NCBI GenBank assembly: GCA_037176905.1
Contig: JBBBWG010030931.1
Span: 1,867-46,974 of the forward strand
Direction of reading: 5' to 3'
DNA length: 45,108 bases
Origin: Azolla pinnata
Taxonomy: Eukaryota; Streptophyta; Polypodiopsida; Salviniales; Salviniaceae
The notes under the pieces were generated by a model that saw only the letters and a program-made list of their open reading frames with translations, ran no database searches and was not told where the DNA came from. Shown here piece by piece: positions 24,801 through 36,100 of this stretch (position 1 is the first letter of the stretch; the number at the start of each line of letters is the position of its first letter). Made by a program: the position numbers and the translations under genes.

Positions 24801-24952
24801 CGGAGGAAGAAGGAGAGGAAGGTGAAGAAGAGGAAGGTGAAGAAGAGGAAAGTGAAGAAGAGGAAGGTGAAATGCAAGATAGTGATGATTCAGAGAAAGA
24901 AAACTCTGCAGAACCGAAGAGCCAGCCTCCTTCAACTTCAGCTAGGTATTAG
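18875..24952 (+). CDS. FHA-domain protein with coiled coil and acidic tail
   Basis: Exons: 18875 to 19117 (or 19183 or 19204), 20150-20203, 20263-20456, 20579-20682, 20806-20916, 21183-21304, 21885 (or 21891)-21977, 22056-22258, 22451-22703, 22793-22891, 22988-23047, 23420-23541, 23614-24952. Length is about 1,000 residues. An N-terminal Pro-rich segment is followed by a fork-head-associated domain with the phosphothreonine-binding signatures HVLGR, SGKHCTIF and SSNGTFIN (about residues 110-172). FHA domains dock on phosphothreonine partners, often in DNA-damage or cell-cycle signalling. Next comes a Glu/Gln/Lys/Arg-rich heptad region (about 265-540), predicted coiled coil and probably a dimer. 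The final 1.3-kb exon encodes a low-complexity acidic tail ending in Glu runs and DSDDSEKENS. Plants have FHA/coiled-coil proteins of this layout. The specific partner is unknown. All exon joins keep phase, but the exon 1 donor is unclear. Confidence 0.8.
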
Positions 24953-24983
24953 AAATCTGTAATCCAGTGGAACTAATGTCACA

Positions 24984-24989
24984 AATAAA
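24984..24989 (+). promoter_or_regulatory. AATAAA polyadenylation signal candidate
   Basis: AATAAA lies 32 nt after the stop codon of the FHA gene. That is close but possible for a plant near-upstream element. A longer 3' UTR is equally possible. Confidence 0.3.
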
Positions 24990-25997
24990 TCATGAAATAT
25001 TGAGCTGATGTTGCTCCACCTCTGCAAACACATATTCTTGCTCGCTCCTTTTATCGATTGAAAGCTGTTTTATGGGTGAAAAATACTAGTCCACAAATGG
25101 TATCTTCAGGTATGCCTTAAAAATTTTGACATATTTTGTATTTCTTGAAGCTTTGCTATAGGCATGCAAGTTTCTTTAGAGGATATGAAGCCCAGCTTCT
25201 ATGATGATGAAGCAGTTGTATAACCATGTATACATCGCAATACAAATCCAAAGGTATATATCTTCCACTTCGCAACAGTTTCTTTTGATTTGTTTTTACT
25301 GCTTGGCCATGTCTTTTATTTACTTATTATTTCATTTTGAATTGTTCTGTTCCCTACCTGCTTCTCTACCATGGGGACAATTCTATGAGCTTGACAATGC
25401 GAGAAATCACAGCTGAGGTGGATGATTATAAAGAACGATTGAAATAGCCGACACATTCCTAGTCATTCAATGTGTGGAATATGGTTGAAGTGGGAAGTGC
25501 AAGTGAAATTGTAAGCTTCCAGATGTTTGATGACCAAGCGCTTGAGCTTAAGGCTGCATATTCATTTTGACCATGTTAATCTTGAAAAATGCGATGAAAT
25601 GTCGTTGATGACAAATGATCTGTTGATTGTGTTAAGGCAACAAATTCGATTATGGTTTGCATTCGTGCTGTTTACATATACTTACCGTTCACGTCCACTT
25701 AAAGGCAAAAATCCAGCCATGGAATAAATATCATTGATTCTAGAACATCAACATTCTTGGTAATAGTCTTTTCGATTCGTTAGTTTTCTGTTCCTTCATC
25801 TCTATTAGTGTCGTCTCCACAAGGAATTTTGCTTGGTTTGACGTGCTTAGTAAGTAAGAAGAGAACAAGCAATTGCGGCTAGGGTATAGTAATCGGCCTA
25901 ATTCTAGACTTGATCAGCGAGGAAGAGCAAGCCATTTTGGGCTAATTGCATGCATATGTTAGCCTAAATTGCCCGATTACTCGTGCATGTGACAAAT
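24990..25997. other. FHA 3' flank and intergenic DNA
   Basis: Unassigned; only short open frames with no recognised motif. The composition shifts from AT-rich to GC-richer at about 25850, on approach to the SOQ1 upstream region. Confidence 0.45.
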
Positions 25998-26241
25998 GAT
26001 CTGCAGATTTCGAATCACTCGTCAAGCTAGAAGCTTCGAGATGATCGATTTGCAATTATCGGGCGCCAATTCGAGATCGACCCACTGAGTGCAGAAATCC
26101 GCAGGTCGCAATTGCAGATGATCTGCAGTTTCGAATCACTCGTCGTCAAGCTAAAAGCTTCGAGATGGTCGATCTGCGGGTTATCGGCGCCAATCCGAGA
26201 TCGATCCATCGAGCACGGAAATCCGCACGTCGCGATTCTGC
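25998..26241 (+). repeat. Diverged tandem duplication, 122-bp period
   Basis: Two head-to-tail copies both begin GATCTGCAG (25998 and 26120). They share TTTCGAATCACTCGTC, AAGCTTCGAGATG, GGCGCCAAT and GAAATCCGCA in the same order, with scattered substitutions and a small indel. It sits about 430-675 bp upstream of the SOQ1 start codon and directly abuts the G-box array. Confidence 0.85.
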
Positions 26242-26308
26242 TCCGAAATGCTCTAATCGCAACTCGATCGATGGGCAATTTCGGAAGAGTGTCAAAATCG
26301 AAGAATTG

Positions 26309-26577
26309 GCCACATGGCAGGATCTGAAGAAGATGCCACGTGGCATGATCCGGAGGAGATGCCACAGAATTCTAAGAAGATGCCACGTGGCAGGATTTGA
26401 ATGAAGGAGATGCCACGTGGCAGGATTGGGAGGAGATGCCACGTGGCAGGATTTGGAGGAGCATCTCCACGTGGCAGGCAGGAGGAGACGCCACGTGGCA
26501 GGATCCGGTGCCACGTGGCAGGGGACGTGTCCACGTGTCGTCCCACGTGGATCGCTTGGACGAGGCTCTGCCACGTG
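26309..26577 (+). promoter_or_regulatory. Array of palindromic G-boxes (CACGTG) upstream of SOQ1
   Basis: Ten perfect CACGTG cores start at 26337, 26384, 26414, 26440, 26468, 26492, 26512, 26532, 26544 and 26572. Six have the full palindrome GCCACGTGGC (26335, 26382, 26412, 26438, 26490, 26510). Two decayed units (CACATG at 26311, GCCACAGAAT at 26361) fill the register. Most units are 20-30 bp and share AGGAGATGCCACGTGGCAGG, so this is a minisatellite whose unit is a G-box. G-boxes are bound by plant bZIP (HY5, GBF, ABF) and bHLH (PIF) factors, and CACGTGGC is also the abscisic-acid response core. The array lies about 95-335 bp upstream of the SOQ1 ATG, where a proximal promoter is expected. 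Confidence 0.85.
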
Positions 26578-26581
26578 GATA

Positions 26582-26649
26582 CGGCGCGCGCGCGCACAGG
26601 CCCTTCTCTCTCTCTCTCTCTCTCTCCCTCTCTCTGAGAGATTAGGGTT
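26582..26649 (+). promoter_or_regulatory. GC alternation, CT-rich patch and telo-box in the SOQ1 leader
   Basis: A short CG alternation (26582-26597) is followed by a CT dinucleotide run (about 26605-26635), of the kind called a Y-patch in TATA-less plant promoters, and by TTAGGGTTT (26641-26649). No TATA box is evident between the G-boxes and the start codon, so transcription may initiate in or near the CT run. Confidence 0.5.
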
Positions 26650-26672
26650 TGAGAGCTTGAAGCGGAGCTTCC

Positions 26673-29600
26673 ATGGCTTCTCTCTCTGTATCTTGCCTCA
26701 ACCCTAGCCTTGCTTATCCTCATTCTTCGTCTTCGTCTTCGTCTTCGTCTTCGTCGTCATCGTCTTCGTCGTCTGCTGCGTGCTGCCTTCTCCATAGCTC
26801 GCCTTTCTTTTTCTCGCAACCGGCTGCTTCTTCCCTTCTCAATTGCGCCGGTTCCTCCTCGCTCCCCCCGTTCCGACCCTCTCCATCGCCGCTTTTCTCA
26901 AGCTCCCGCGGCAGAAGGAGAATGGCATTGTCTTCTTCTTCTTCGTCACCTTCTTCCGTGGCTGTGGGAGATGAACCGTCTGGTGCTAAGGAGGTGGTGT
27001 ATGATCGAGTCTCGGCTGTTCTTTTCGATATGGATGGTGTTCTTTGCAATAGTGAAGAGAGGTCCCGCCTGGCAGCAGTGGATCTTTTCGCTGAATATGG
27101 AGTGAAGGTCTTTGAAGAAGATTTCTTTCCGTTTATGGGAACTGGTATTTGCTAATGTTTCTCTTGAGGAAATGAGTTTTCCTCGGTCCTGTCTAGGATT
27201 TTAAAATAAGATGCCATTAAAGCTTGCTGTTCTTGTGCAATCCAATAGCAAATGATCAGGAAACTTCTTCTAACTTTTAGTTCTTTCGGCCGTATTCGTC
27301 ATAAATGTGGGATCTTTCGTTGCCTTTATTGCTATAAAAATCTATTGAAGTGTGTAGGCTTGTTTGAACGTGTGTGGATATCTTTGAGGTTTTGCGGAAA
27401 TAATGATGTCTCTCAGCTCGAGTCCATTCCATTGTGCAGCATATGAGTATTGTGATCAAGCTCATCACAAGGTTTCTCGTGATAGGATTGAGTTCATGCA
27501 ATTTTAAAGCCAGTTCATGATCTGTCCGAAGTGACTTCATTTTCCATACAGTCCTTCCAATTAGTTGTCTCTTCCTGAATTAGCTGGTAACAGAAATACT
27601 TCAGCTTGATAGCCCCTAAAGAGGCACGTGTGAATGTTTGAGCATCACATATTCCCCCCTTTTGTTTAATTGCACTTTGGTGATGGAAAGTTAGGAATGG
27701 GTTTACGTAATGTCTGTTGAGTTTCAAATGTACTATCTTCTTTCAGTCTATCATGAGCCAAATACTGATGAGATGGAACAAGTACATGTACCACAGTAAC
27801 CTAAGAACTCATTGTCTTGAGAGAAACTTCATCATGTCTGAAATGTGGCTACGAGAATTCCTTCACCAAGAAGCCAAATCATAATCGTTTGGTGTTTTGT
27901 ACCCAGTTAGTTTGTATTAGTCTTGATTAGGAATTATGGAGTAGGAGAGAGTTAAGATTGTCTGGTGTATTGTAGGAGGAGATCATTCTGGTGTACAATC
28001 TATATCTTTATTCAATTTCAGGTGAAGCAAACTTTTTGGGGGGAGTTGCAAAACTTTATGACGTAAAAGGTTTCGATGTTATTTCAGCCAAGTCTCGTTT
28101 TTTCCAAATATACCTGGAAAAGGTGATCTACATTTAAACTGATTGTTGAAGTCACTTTTAGAAATTGACCTTAAGCATTTTACTGTGGAGATGTTCTATT
28201 TATTTACTGCTTTTCACATTATAATTATGAGGGAGAACTATAATTTTGATATACAGTTTTTGTCATCAATCTTAAACAGTATGCTAAGCCAAACTCTGGC
28301 CTTGGATTTCCTGGAGCAAGAGAGTTGATTGTGCAGGTCTGTGGTTTCGAGTTAAACACTGAATCTTCTATGAATTGTGTGCTTGTGGATGTTAAGAACT
28401 TGGCAATGTTATTTCTGTGTTTTGCTAGTTCAGTGCAGAGATGCAGGGTTAAAAGTGGCACTTGCTTCCAGTGCTGATCGTCTAAAGATTGATGCTAATT
28501 TAGCAGCTGCTGGGTTGCCTGCTCCATTGTAAGTTTCTGAGAATATTATCTATGCCTTCATCATGGGATATTTTCAAATGAAATTTAGCAAGCATTAATG
28601 ATCAAATTAAGAAACGGGACAGCCAATGTCAAGATAGGAAAATATTGAGGATGAAATATCTTAGTTAAAACGTTGTAAGTGACATTTTCAGAGTGACTTT
28701 TAGGGCAAAAAGCAAAGCTATTTAAACAGATTCATAGCATTTTCCAAGTTCCTAGGAAGCTCTGGGTCTGAGCCTGAGGAATGGCGTGAATTAATATTAC
28801 TCATCATGTGATTAAGTATGTAAATGATTGCAGAATCCTTTTTCAATGCGATAGTGGAGCGTCGTGCATTGTCGCACAAGTAAACAGTATAAGCCTCGTC
28901 ATGTTAAGAACTGGAACTTTAGTTGAAAGCATCGTTAGGCATTTGAGAGCATTCTCACCTTTCAGGATAAGACGAGATAGTGAGTTATTCCTACTCTCCA
29001 GTCAGTGATGAATTTAGCAGCTTTTCTGGCAGTGGTGGAATGGAACAAAGACATGGTAAGAACTGTCAATATCCTCCCAGTTAGTTCTGTGGGATGGATA
29101 TTTGCAAGCTCTGTAATCCCCTATGCACATAAGTTAAACTGAAATTATGACATCAACAAAGCTGCATGTATTATGAAAACAAAAGGTAGGTGCCATTTGA
29201 CCTCAGCACAGTTACACCAGTCTGAATCAGAGGAGTACATGAGCAGCATGAGCATAATCATTGCAGCAAGTGTATGTTTCCACTTGAAAATCAAAGAAAA
29301 ATGAAATGAATCCTACAGTATGAGATGTTGTGTATGATACATATGTGGAAACCAAGCATGAGTTTGAGGATTCTATTAAATATATACTCCAAAAGAAATA
29401 AAGGCTGGAATCAGACAATCGAGTATTTGCTTGCATTGGATTATATGTTTCCTTGGAGTTTACTGAAGTAGGTCACCTACAGTGCGAAGAATTTGATGAT
29501 GATCATGCATATTCACAGGGATTGTGTTAATTGTGCTTCTACCAATTGAGGTTCCATGTTAGACAGATTAAATCATAGGTGCTTCTAAGTTTTGATAGTG

Positions 29601-30104
29601 CGGACATTTGCTACAGATTTGATGCACTTGTATCTGCTGATGCATTCCAAAACTTGAAGCCGGCTCCTGACATCTTTCTAGCTGCTGCAAAAGCTCTTGG
29701 TGTCCCCACAAATGAGGTATGGATTTAGCGGTTGCTCTGTCAACAATATTAGTTCTTTCTATTAGTAGTGCAACTCTTATTGATTCTATCTAAGGAGGAA
29801 AGTTAGAATACTAGCCCTAAACCTACAGAAGTGTATATATATTTTACAGTGTGTTGTTGTTGAGGATGCTCTAGCCGGACTCCAAGCAGCAAAGGCAGCT
29901 GGAATGAGGTATGGTGCTTGTAGAAAAAAGTGTTTCTTTGTGTGTAGTTGACGAAGTTTATAATGTTTAATTTTGCATTACACAGATGCATTGCTGTGAC
30001 TACTACTTTGAGTAGCGATAAGCTTTCACAGGAAAATCCATCTCTGATTAGAAAGGATATAGGAGATATAAAGCTGGACGAAATCCTCAATCTTCCAGGA
30101 CCTG
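26673..30104 (+). other. SOQ1: SOQ1 exons 1-7: transit peptide and HAD domain
   Basis: Exons 26673-27144, 28022-28122, 28280-28336, 28434-28528, 29617-29716, 29850-29908, 29986-30104. Residues 1 to about 83 are Ser-rich, with a poly-Ser run from CGTCTT repeats and a terminal RGRRRM segment, like a transit peptide. The HAD fold shows motif [12 protein letters not shown] (nucleophile D119, acid D121), motif II ASSADR (S222/S223), the lysine motif NLKPAPD (K256) and motif [11 protein letters not shown] (E280/D281). This is the beta-phosphoglucomutase-like HAD subfamily. The physiological substrate is unknown. Confidence 0.93.
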
Positions 30105-33100
30105 GTGAATATTGATGCTGGCTGAACTAGCAAGAACTGTATTTTTAAGCTCAATTGGATGACATACAGTGGACTGCATTATTTTGAAGTGCATTACTCA
30201 ACTATCCTTCTTCCAAAACGATTTTGGAATTTGTCTTCTTGCTGATGGGTTCTAAATAAAAGTGTTGGATGCCACTGTGCTCTGTCATATTCCTGTCTCA
30301 CGTCTCTAATGCAGTAGTGCTGCAGTCAAGGCTTATTCTTAAATACAATTTGATTATGGTTTTGATACTAGCCAGTATAAATCAGTTGCAGTGAAGCTTA
30401 ACAATAAATTTTCTGGTTCACATAAGTCTCAGAAAAATCTAATCACCAGGAAGGTTTTAAACTGGTTGAGCTAATCTTTATGGTATATGAGAAATCAATA
30501 TGATGATCTACCGAATTGCGGGGCATGTGCAGTTGCAATCTATTATTGATGGAGTAATGGTTGATATGGAGAACAAAGAATTTTTTTTTTTGTTTGGTAC
30601 ACTTAGTTGGGTGACATAGACTTTTTGAAACTTTATCCTATTTCATAGTTTCTTGTTAAGTTGTTTCCAGAAAAAAGAAAACAATAACTGAATAAATGCA
30701 TTCTATTGGGTCTGCATTAGTGAACTCATATTCCAGAAGACCCAGAAAGGTTCAAAAATCTTTGGAGTGCAACGAGGTAAATTCTCTGAATGTCCGGACC
30801 ATTGAGGAAGAATAGCTTGCTTGGGTAAGCTACCTCAAACATAATTAGGCATATAATTATTGTTTCAGTTTTGTCTTGGTCTCTGACAGCATCAACTTAG
30901 TAAATATAGAAACTTTCCTAAGTACTGAACCTCCTGCCATGGTGTTAGGATTCTTTCTTTTAAAGTGCATGGTAATTCTGTTATCACGTGCCTGTATGTT
31001 ATTTCATGTAAAGACAATCTATTTCAGAAAAACATGTATATGAAATAAACATAAGTGAAGAATGGAGATATTGAGCTGAGTGTTTCATGTGTTTTTTTGC
31101 CTATCATTTATATCCATCTATCCGATGTCACATGATGTTCTCAAAGCTCACAAAGTTCAATGATTGATGGCAGCAGCTTAATACCCCAATGTTATGCCAA
31201 GTAGCTTATTGAAAATGTTCTGATCTTTTATGCTATAATGTTGACGCTTTTGAACATTTCATCTTCAATTGTTGATGCACGTTTTAGGCGTTTTATTTTT
31301 CTAATTCTAACTGATCATTCCTGTGAAATGGCAAGTCATGAATCTTTCAGGCTAGATAAGACTAGGCAGGTATACCATGTGAGAAAGTGCAAGTATGTAG
31401 CTTAGAACGAGTTGGGATTTCTGTCTCAGGCCATTACTGAGTCTTTCTGCAGATGTCATGACACCATGCATGGAAGGGAAGATTTAAGAATATTGTGTCT
31501 TATTTCAAATATTCTTGGAATGATACAGAGAGAACAGCACCAAGTACGATAGGTGATCCTCAGGCTGAAGTTATCCCAGAAATCAGCCTTGGGGAGCTGC
31601 CATCTCCTTCTGTTGGGTGAGTTTCTATTCAAATAATTTATGCTGTCAGTTTGGTGCTTTCGTTTATTCTGCAGACATATGTTATTTAACGACCATGATA
31701 TCATTTACTCAATCAATTTAATTTGCTTAATTTGAATATAGATGCTTACACTTGTTTTGTGTAGGATTCAAATCTGAAAGATAACAATGCTCCTATAAGA
31801 GTTCAGGCTACAAAGGCCAAGATTGTCATAAGAACAGACAACGCAGAACTCCTTTCTACAAAAGACTCTCATAGACATCATTGTTACTAATGAGATAGAT
31901 GTGAATCTATGTAATAAGGGCTGGTATTAATGTCATCTTGTGATGTGCATAAGAAGAGGGCCTTATAGTTTGCCATCCTCCTACCAATAGATGTTGCGGG
32001 GCTGATCAATGTACTTCCATGATTTAATTCGATGATAAATGGAAAGAGAGGTAGGGCGTTCATACTCATTCCATTTGACTGTAGACATTCTTGCATTTCA
32101 GCATGATACCAGCAATGAGTATCTCTGTGTTCAACAAGCTGTTCTGATGATATAATCCTTCAGAGAGTTCCCACATAAGCTGGATTCCATTATTGATCAG
32201 AGTAATGCCTTAGTCACTATTGGGGCTGCTGCTTATATTATATCATGGGCACTGGTGCTTTGCTCCTTACCATATGAGCAATCACCGAGACCCAAAGCTC
32301 TCTCCGAATCTTTCTAGTTTCTTTAAATTTCTACTCTGTATAGAGAATATGGTGTTACCAATACATCGAACCACAAAATAGTTTGCGTTTCCTGGAGCAG
32401 GGCCAAGGTGCCACGTGCATAGATGAATTTCTCACCTACCAATCTACTGTGATCTTGAGCTTTCTTGATGGTAACCTACAAATGGCATTTCTCACCTTTT
32501 GTTGTGTGGAAAAGGTGGACTCATTTTGGTGTAAACCATGTGGGTGAAGAAGGGGAGGTTGTCTAGAGAGAGATGGAAGGAAAAAAAGTGTCAATTCAAT
32601 GGAAGAAAGAATCTAATATTACTGATGCCATAAAATAATAGGAGTGCAACAAAAGCATGTACTAATAAGTAGATTTGGCACTTTGTTATTGCAATTTTTT
32701 CATGTTGATTTTACTCTTGCAATTTCAGATTCTACCTAATGCGTATGTCTCAAATGTAGATATGCTGTAACCCGTCGGGATGCACTGAAGTATGGTAGTC
32801 TTTTAGTTGCATTGTCAACTTCTTATGTTGCGGTTACTCATTGGAAGGTATATACCTTGTTCTCAACTGATTTTCTGAGTAAAGAGATTGTTTCTTAATG
32901 ATAACAGCAAAACTCAAAAATGGAATGCATTATGTGTCTTCAGTTTAAGGGTAGGTGGTGTATGTAGGTGAAATCTGGTTGTATGAAACTCCTAGCTTTG
33001 ATATCCAAATCCATAACATGTATATCAACTGCCCATTTGAGTGACCACTATTTAAAAAATTGGTACTCTTAACAGGCTATGTCGTATGCATCCCCAAAGG

Positions 33101-36100
33101 CTCTTCTGAACGCAATTCTTGATCTTTTTCAGCCATCCATAGCAAGTGGTACTGGTATATAGTTTTGTGTCGTTTTTATTTTGATGCACCTCCTATCAAG
33201 CTCGTTAAATCTCTTCCTGAATTCCATTGATTATAACAACATTAGTCTGTCTATCAGGTTATCCAGAAGTTATTTAACTGATTAAATAAAGTTTCAATAA
33301 AGTGGGTAGTCTTGTATTTAAGAAAATCATGTTATTGAAAGAACTGGTGCATGTTTATTTGAAAGTGTTATAATTTTATTATCAGGTACTGATGGTTCTG
33401 ATCGTGTGACAATGTTTTTGAAGTACATAACTGATTTGGAATCCCGGTAACTAATGGATTGATAAGTTTCTTGGTGATGAACATTTCTCCTATTAGGTGT
33501 TTACTTTTAGACGGCAACATCTTCTGATTGCTCATATAATTTCTGTAGTGGAGGACAACAGGTGCCAGAGTTTCAGCCACGCTTAGAATGGCTTAACACA
33601 ACTCCCCTCAAATTTCAAAAGGTATTTCATATTTATAACATCAGTTTTGTTTCAATTAATGAAATCATTTCTGTTAATCGATAATTCTCTACACACGAAT
33701 TATTTCTTCATGCAGGATCTGGTTGGAAAAGTGGTCGTTTTAGATTTTTGGACATATTGCTGCATCAACTGCATGCATATCTTGCCAGACTTAGAGTACC
33801 TGGAAAAGAAGTACAGTGGTGAACCGGTAAGTTGTGGAAGATGTAAATGTAAGGTTGAGTTGTCAAATGCATTCAAAAGATTATAGTTTTTTAAGACCAT
33901 TACTAAAGGTTTAATCCACTGACAGTTAGAATTCACCACGAAATTGGAATGAGAAACAGCTGAAAAAAAATATATATATATATATGTTCATGACATGGAG
34001 CAATGGGGAATTTGTAAAAGCTTCAGTCGATCTAGGAACATGATCTTGTATCCGTAGATATCTAGACTCACTAAGATCTCATATGTAGCTATACCTATTT
34101 TATTTTATTTTATTTTTGGGATACGGCACAATTGAAAATGTGTTTTTTTGTTCAGTTTTTTAGGTCATTTCGGCCTCTTAAAAGATGTTAAAAGATGTTC
34201 TTCTTTCTTTCTTTTTATTTCATAGAAATACTTAATTTAATCAACTCGAGTTCAATAAATATTTTTGAAATGTAATGCAGCTTGCTATTATTGGAGTGCA
34301 CTCTGCAAAATTTGACAATGAGAAGGATTTGAGTGCCATTCGTAGTGCAGTCTTACGTTACAATGTGAAACACCCGGTATAGTTGTCTTGCCATTTCAGT
34401 TTGTTTTTCTACTCCTCTGTATGAATTTTTTATCAGGCAGGGGGTAACACATAATCTCCTTCCTATTTTAGCAAAAGCATCATTTGAAAAACTCATCAGG
34501 TTTCTTCTTGTTTGGAACTTTAAAAACTTCAACCTGAAGAGAAGTCATAAAATTACATCTCCAAGGTTTCTCTGTATATTTGTATTTGTGGCTTCATGTC
34601 AGAAATCCATCTTCTCAAGACGTGATTCACAAGCTACCAGCATGGTTGGCATAAACATAAAAAGTTTATTGTGTTTGTTCGCAATTTTAGTTCATTGTAT
34701 AGCATATATGCATAGCATGATCGGTCTTGGCTTTGTTTGTATGATATAGCCTGTATTATTCTGATGCTATTTTTATTTAAAGCAGGTTGTGAATGATGGT
34801 GACATGGTGATGTGGCGGCAGCTTGGTATTAATTCATGGCCCACCTTAGTAGTTGTTAGTCCTGGTGGGAAGGTTTTAGCAACACTTTCAGGGGAAGGTC
34901 ATCGCAAGGTGAATTTTAGTCTTATACATGTTTTATGGTAAAATTGATGAATGACCATATGTAGGAGTGCCATTAACACTGTATTGGATTTCCTTTATTA
35001 TATCAGGACCTGGACGATTTTGTTACTGCTGCTTTTCGATATTATGGAAACAAGAAGGTTCTAGATTATCGCCCCATTCCTGAGTTATTAGAAAAGGACA
35101 AAGATGCACGGTTAGTTTCATCACCACTGAAGTTTCCAGGGAAACTTTGCACAGACCTAGCCAATAATCGGCTTTTCATATCGGACAGTAATTATCATAG
35201 AATCGTGAGTTCAGGGCCAAACAGTTGATGTTTCTATTTTATATTTCTTTGATTTCTTGCTCAGTGCCGTCTTTTTGAATTTCCAGGTAGTCACTGATCT
35301 TGATGGAAAATATATCCAACAAATAGGGGGCAATAGTGGTGAAGGTTTCCAAGATGGAACTTTTGAAGAAGCTTGTTTCAATAGACCACAAGTAAGGGGA
35401 CTAGATTATTCATATGGAACATCTATTTTTCCGGATAGGACTGATTAAAAATTATGAAGTTGTAGTTACACATCTAAAAGAAATTTTTCTTATCTACTAG
35501 AGTAAAGAGACCAAAAAGAATAGAAAATTTGTGATTTTGAAGAAATAGAAGTTATGGATCTTATTGGGAGAGGTACTATAAAAATTCCCCCTTGGCACTT
35601 GACTGACTTGATTGATGCATCTCTTTCCAAGGACACATGATTAGTAACTTCATTAAGATCACCTCACTACAAAAACAAAGAGGTTAACCACTGTGATGTC
35701 GTTGGCTTGATATAGATAGTTGATTTCGAGCACTATCTTGTTAGAATGTTTAGATGTGGCTGTCCTTATCTTCAAAAGTTAGTATTTGGGCCCTATCTCA
35801 ATATTTCTTTTCTTTTTTCTTCCAGAAGTTTTTACATTACCTTTTTTCTGTTAAACAAAGCAGTTTGTCCATCCTTAGTGCATGCATTGGAGGTCCCTAA
35901 TAGTACGCATTATATGTCACATAGCAATCATGACATTTAAGTCATAAGACCCCATCTTTGGATCTAAGTCCAGGTGTAATGTGTTATACATATTTACGCA
36001 CACGTGGACTTCGTTATACAATAAAGGCACTCTAACTGAGAGAAACTGGCAAGCATTTCCTTGTTTCCAAAGTAAAAATCAACAATAGATTGAGCAATAA

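Noticed and set aside
26146..26723. Minus-strand frames with repeated PATWHLL-type peptides over the G-box array
   Set aside because: The peptides are direct translations of the GCCACGTGGCAGG unit, and several frames are open on both strands, which indicates repeat DNA rather than coding selection.
27252..27446. Open frame inside SOQ1 intron 1
   Set aside because: It has no family resemblance, and the flanking exons join in phase to conserved HAD sequence without it.
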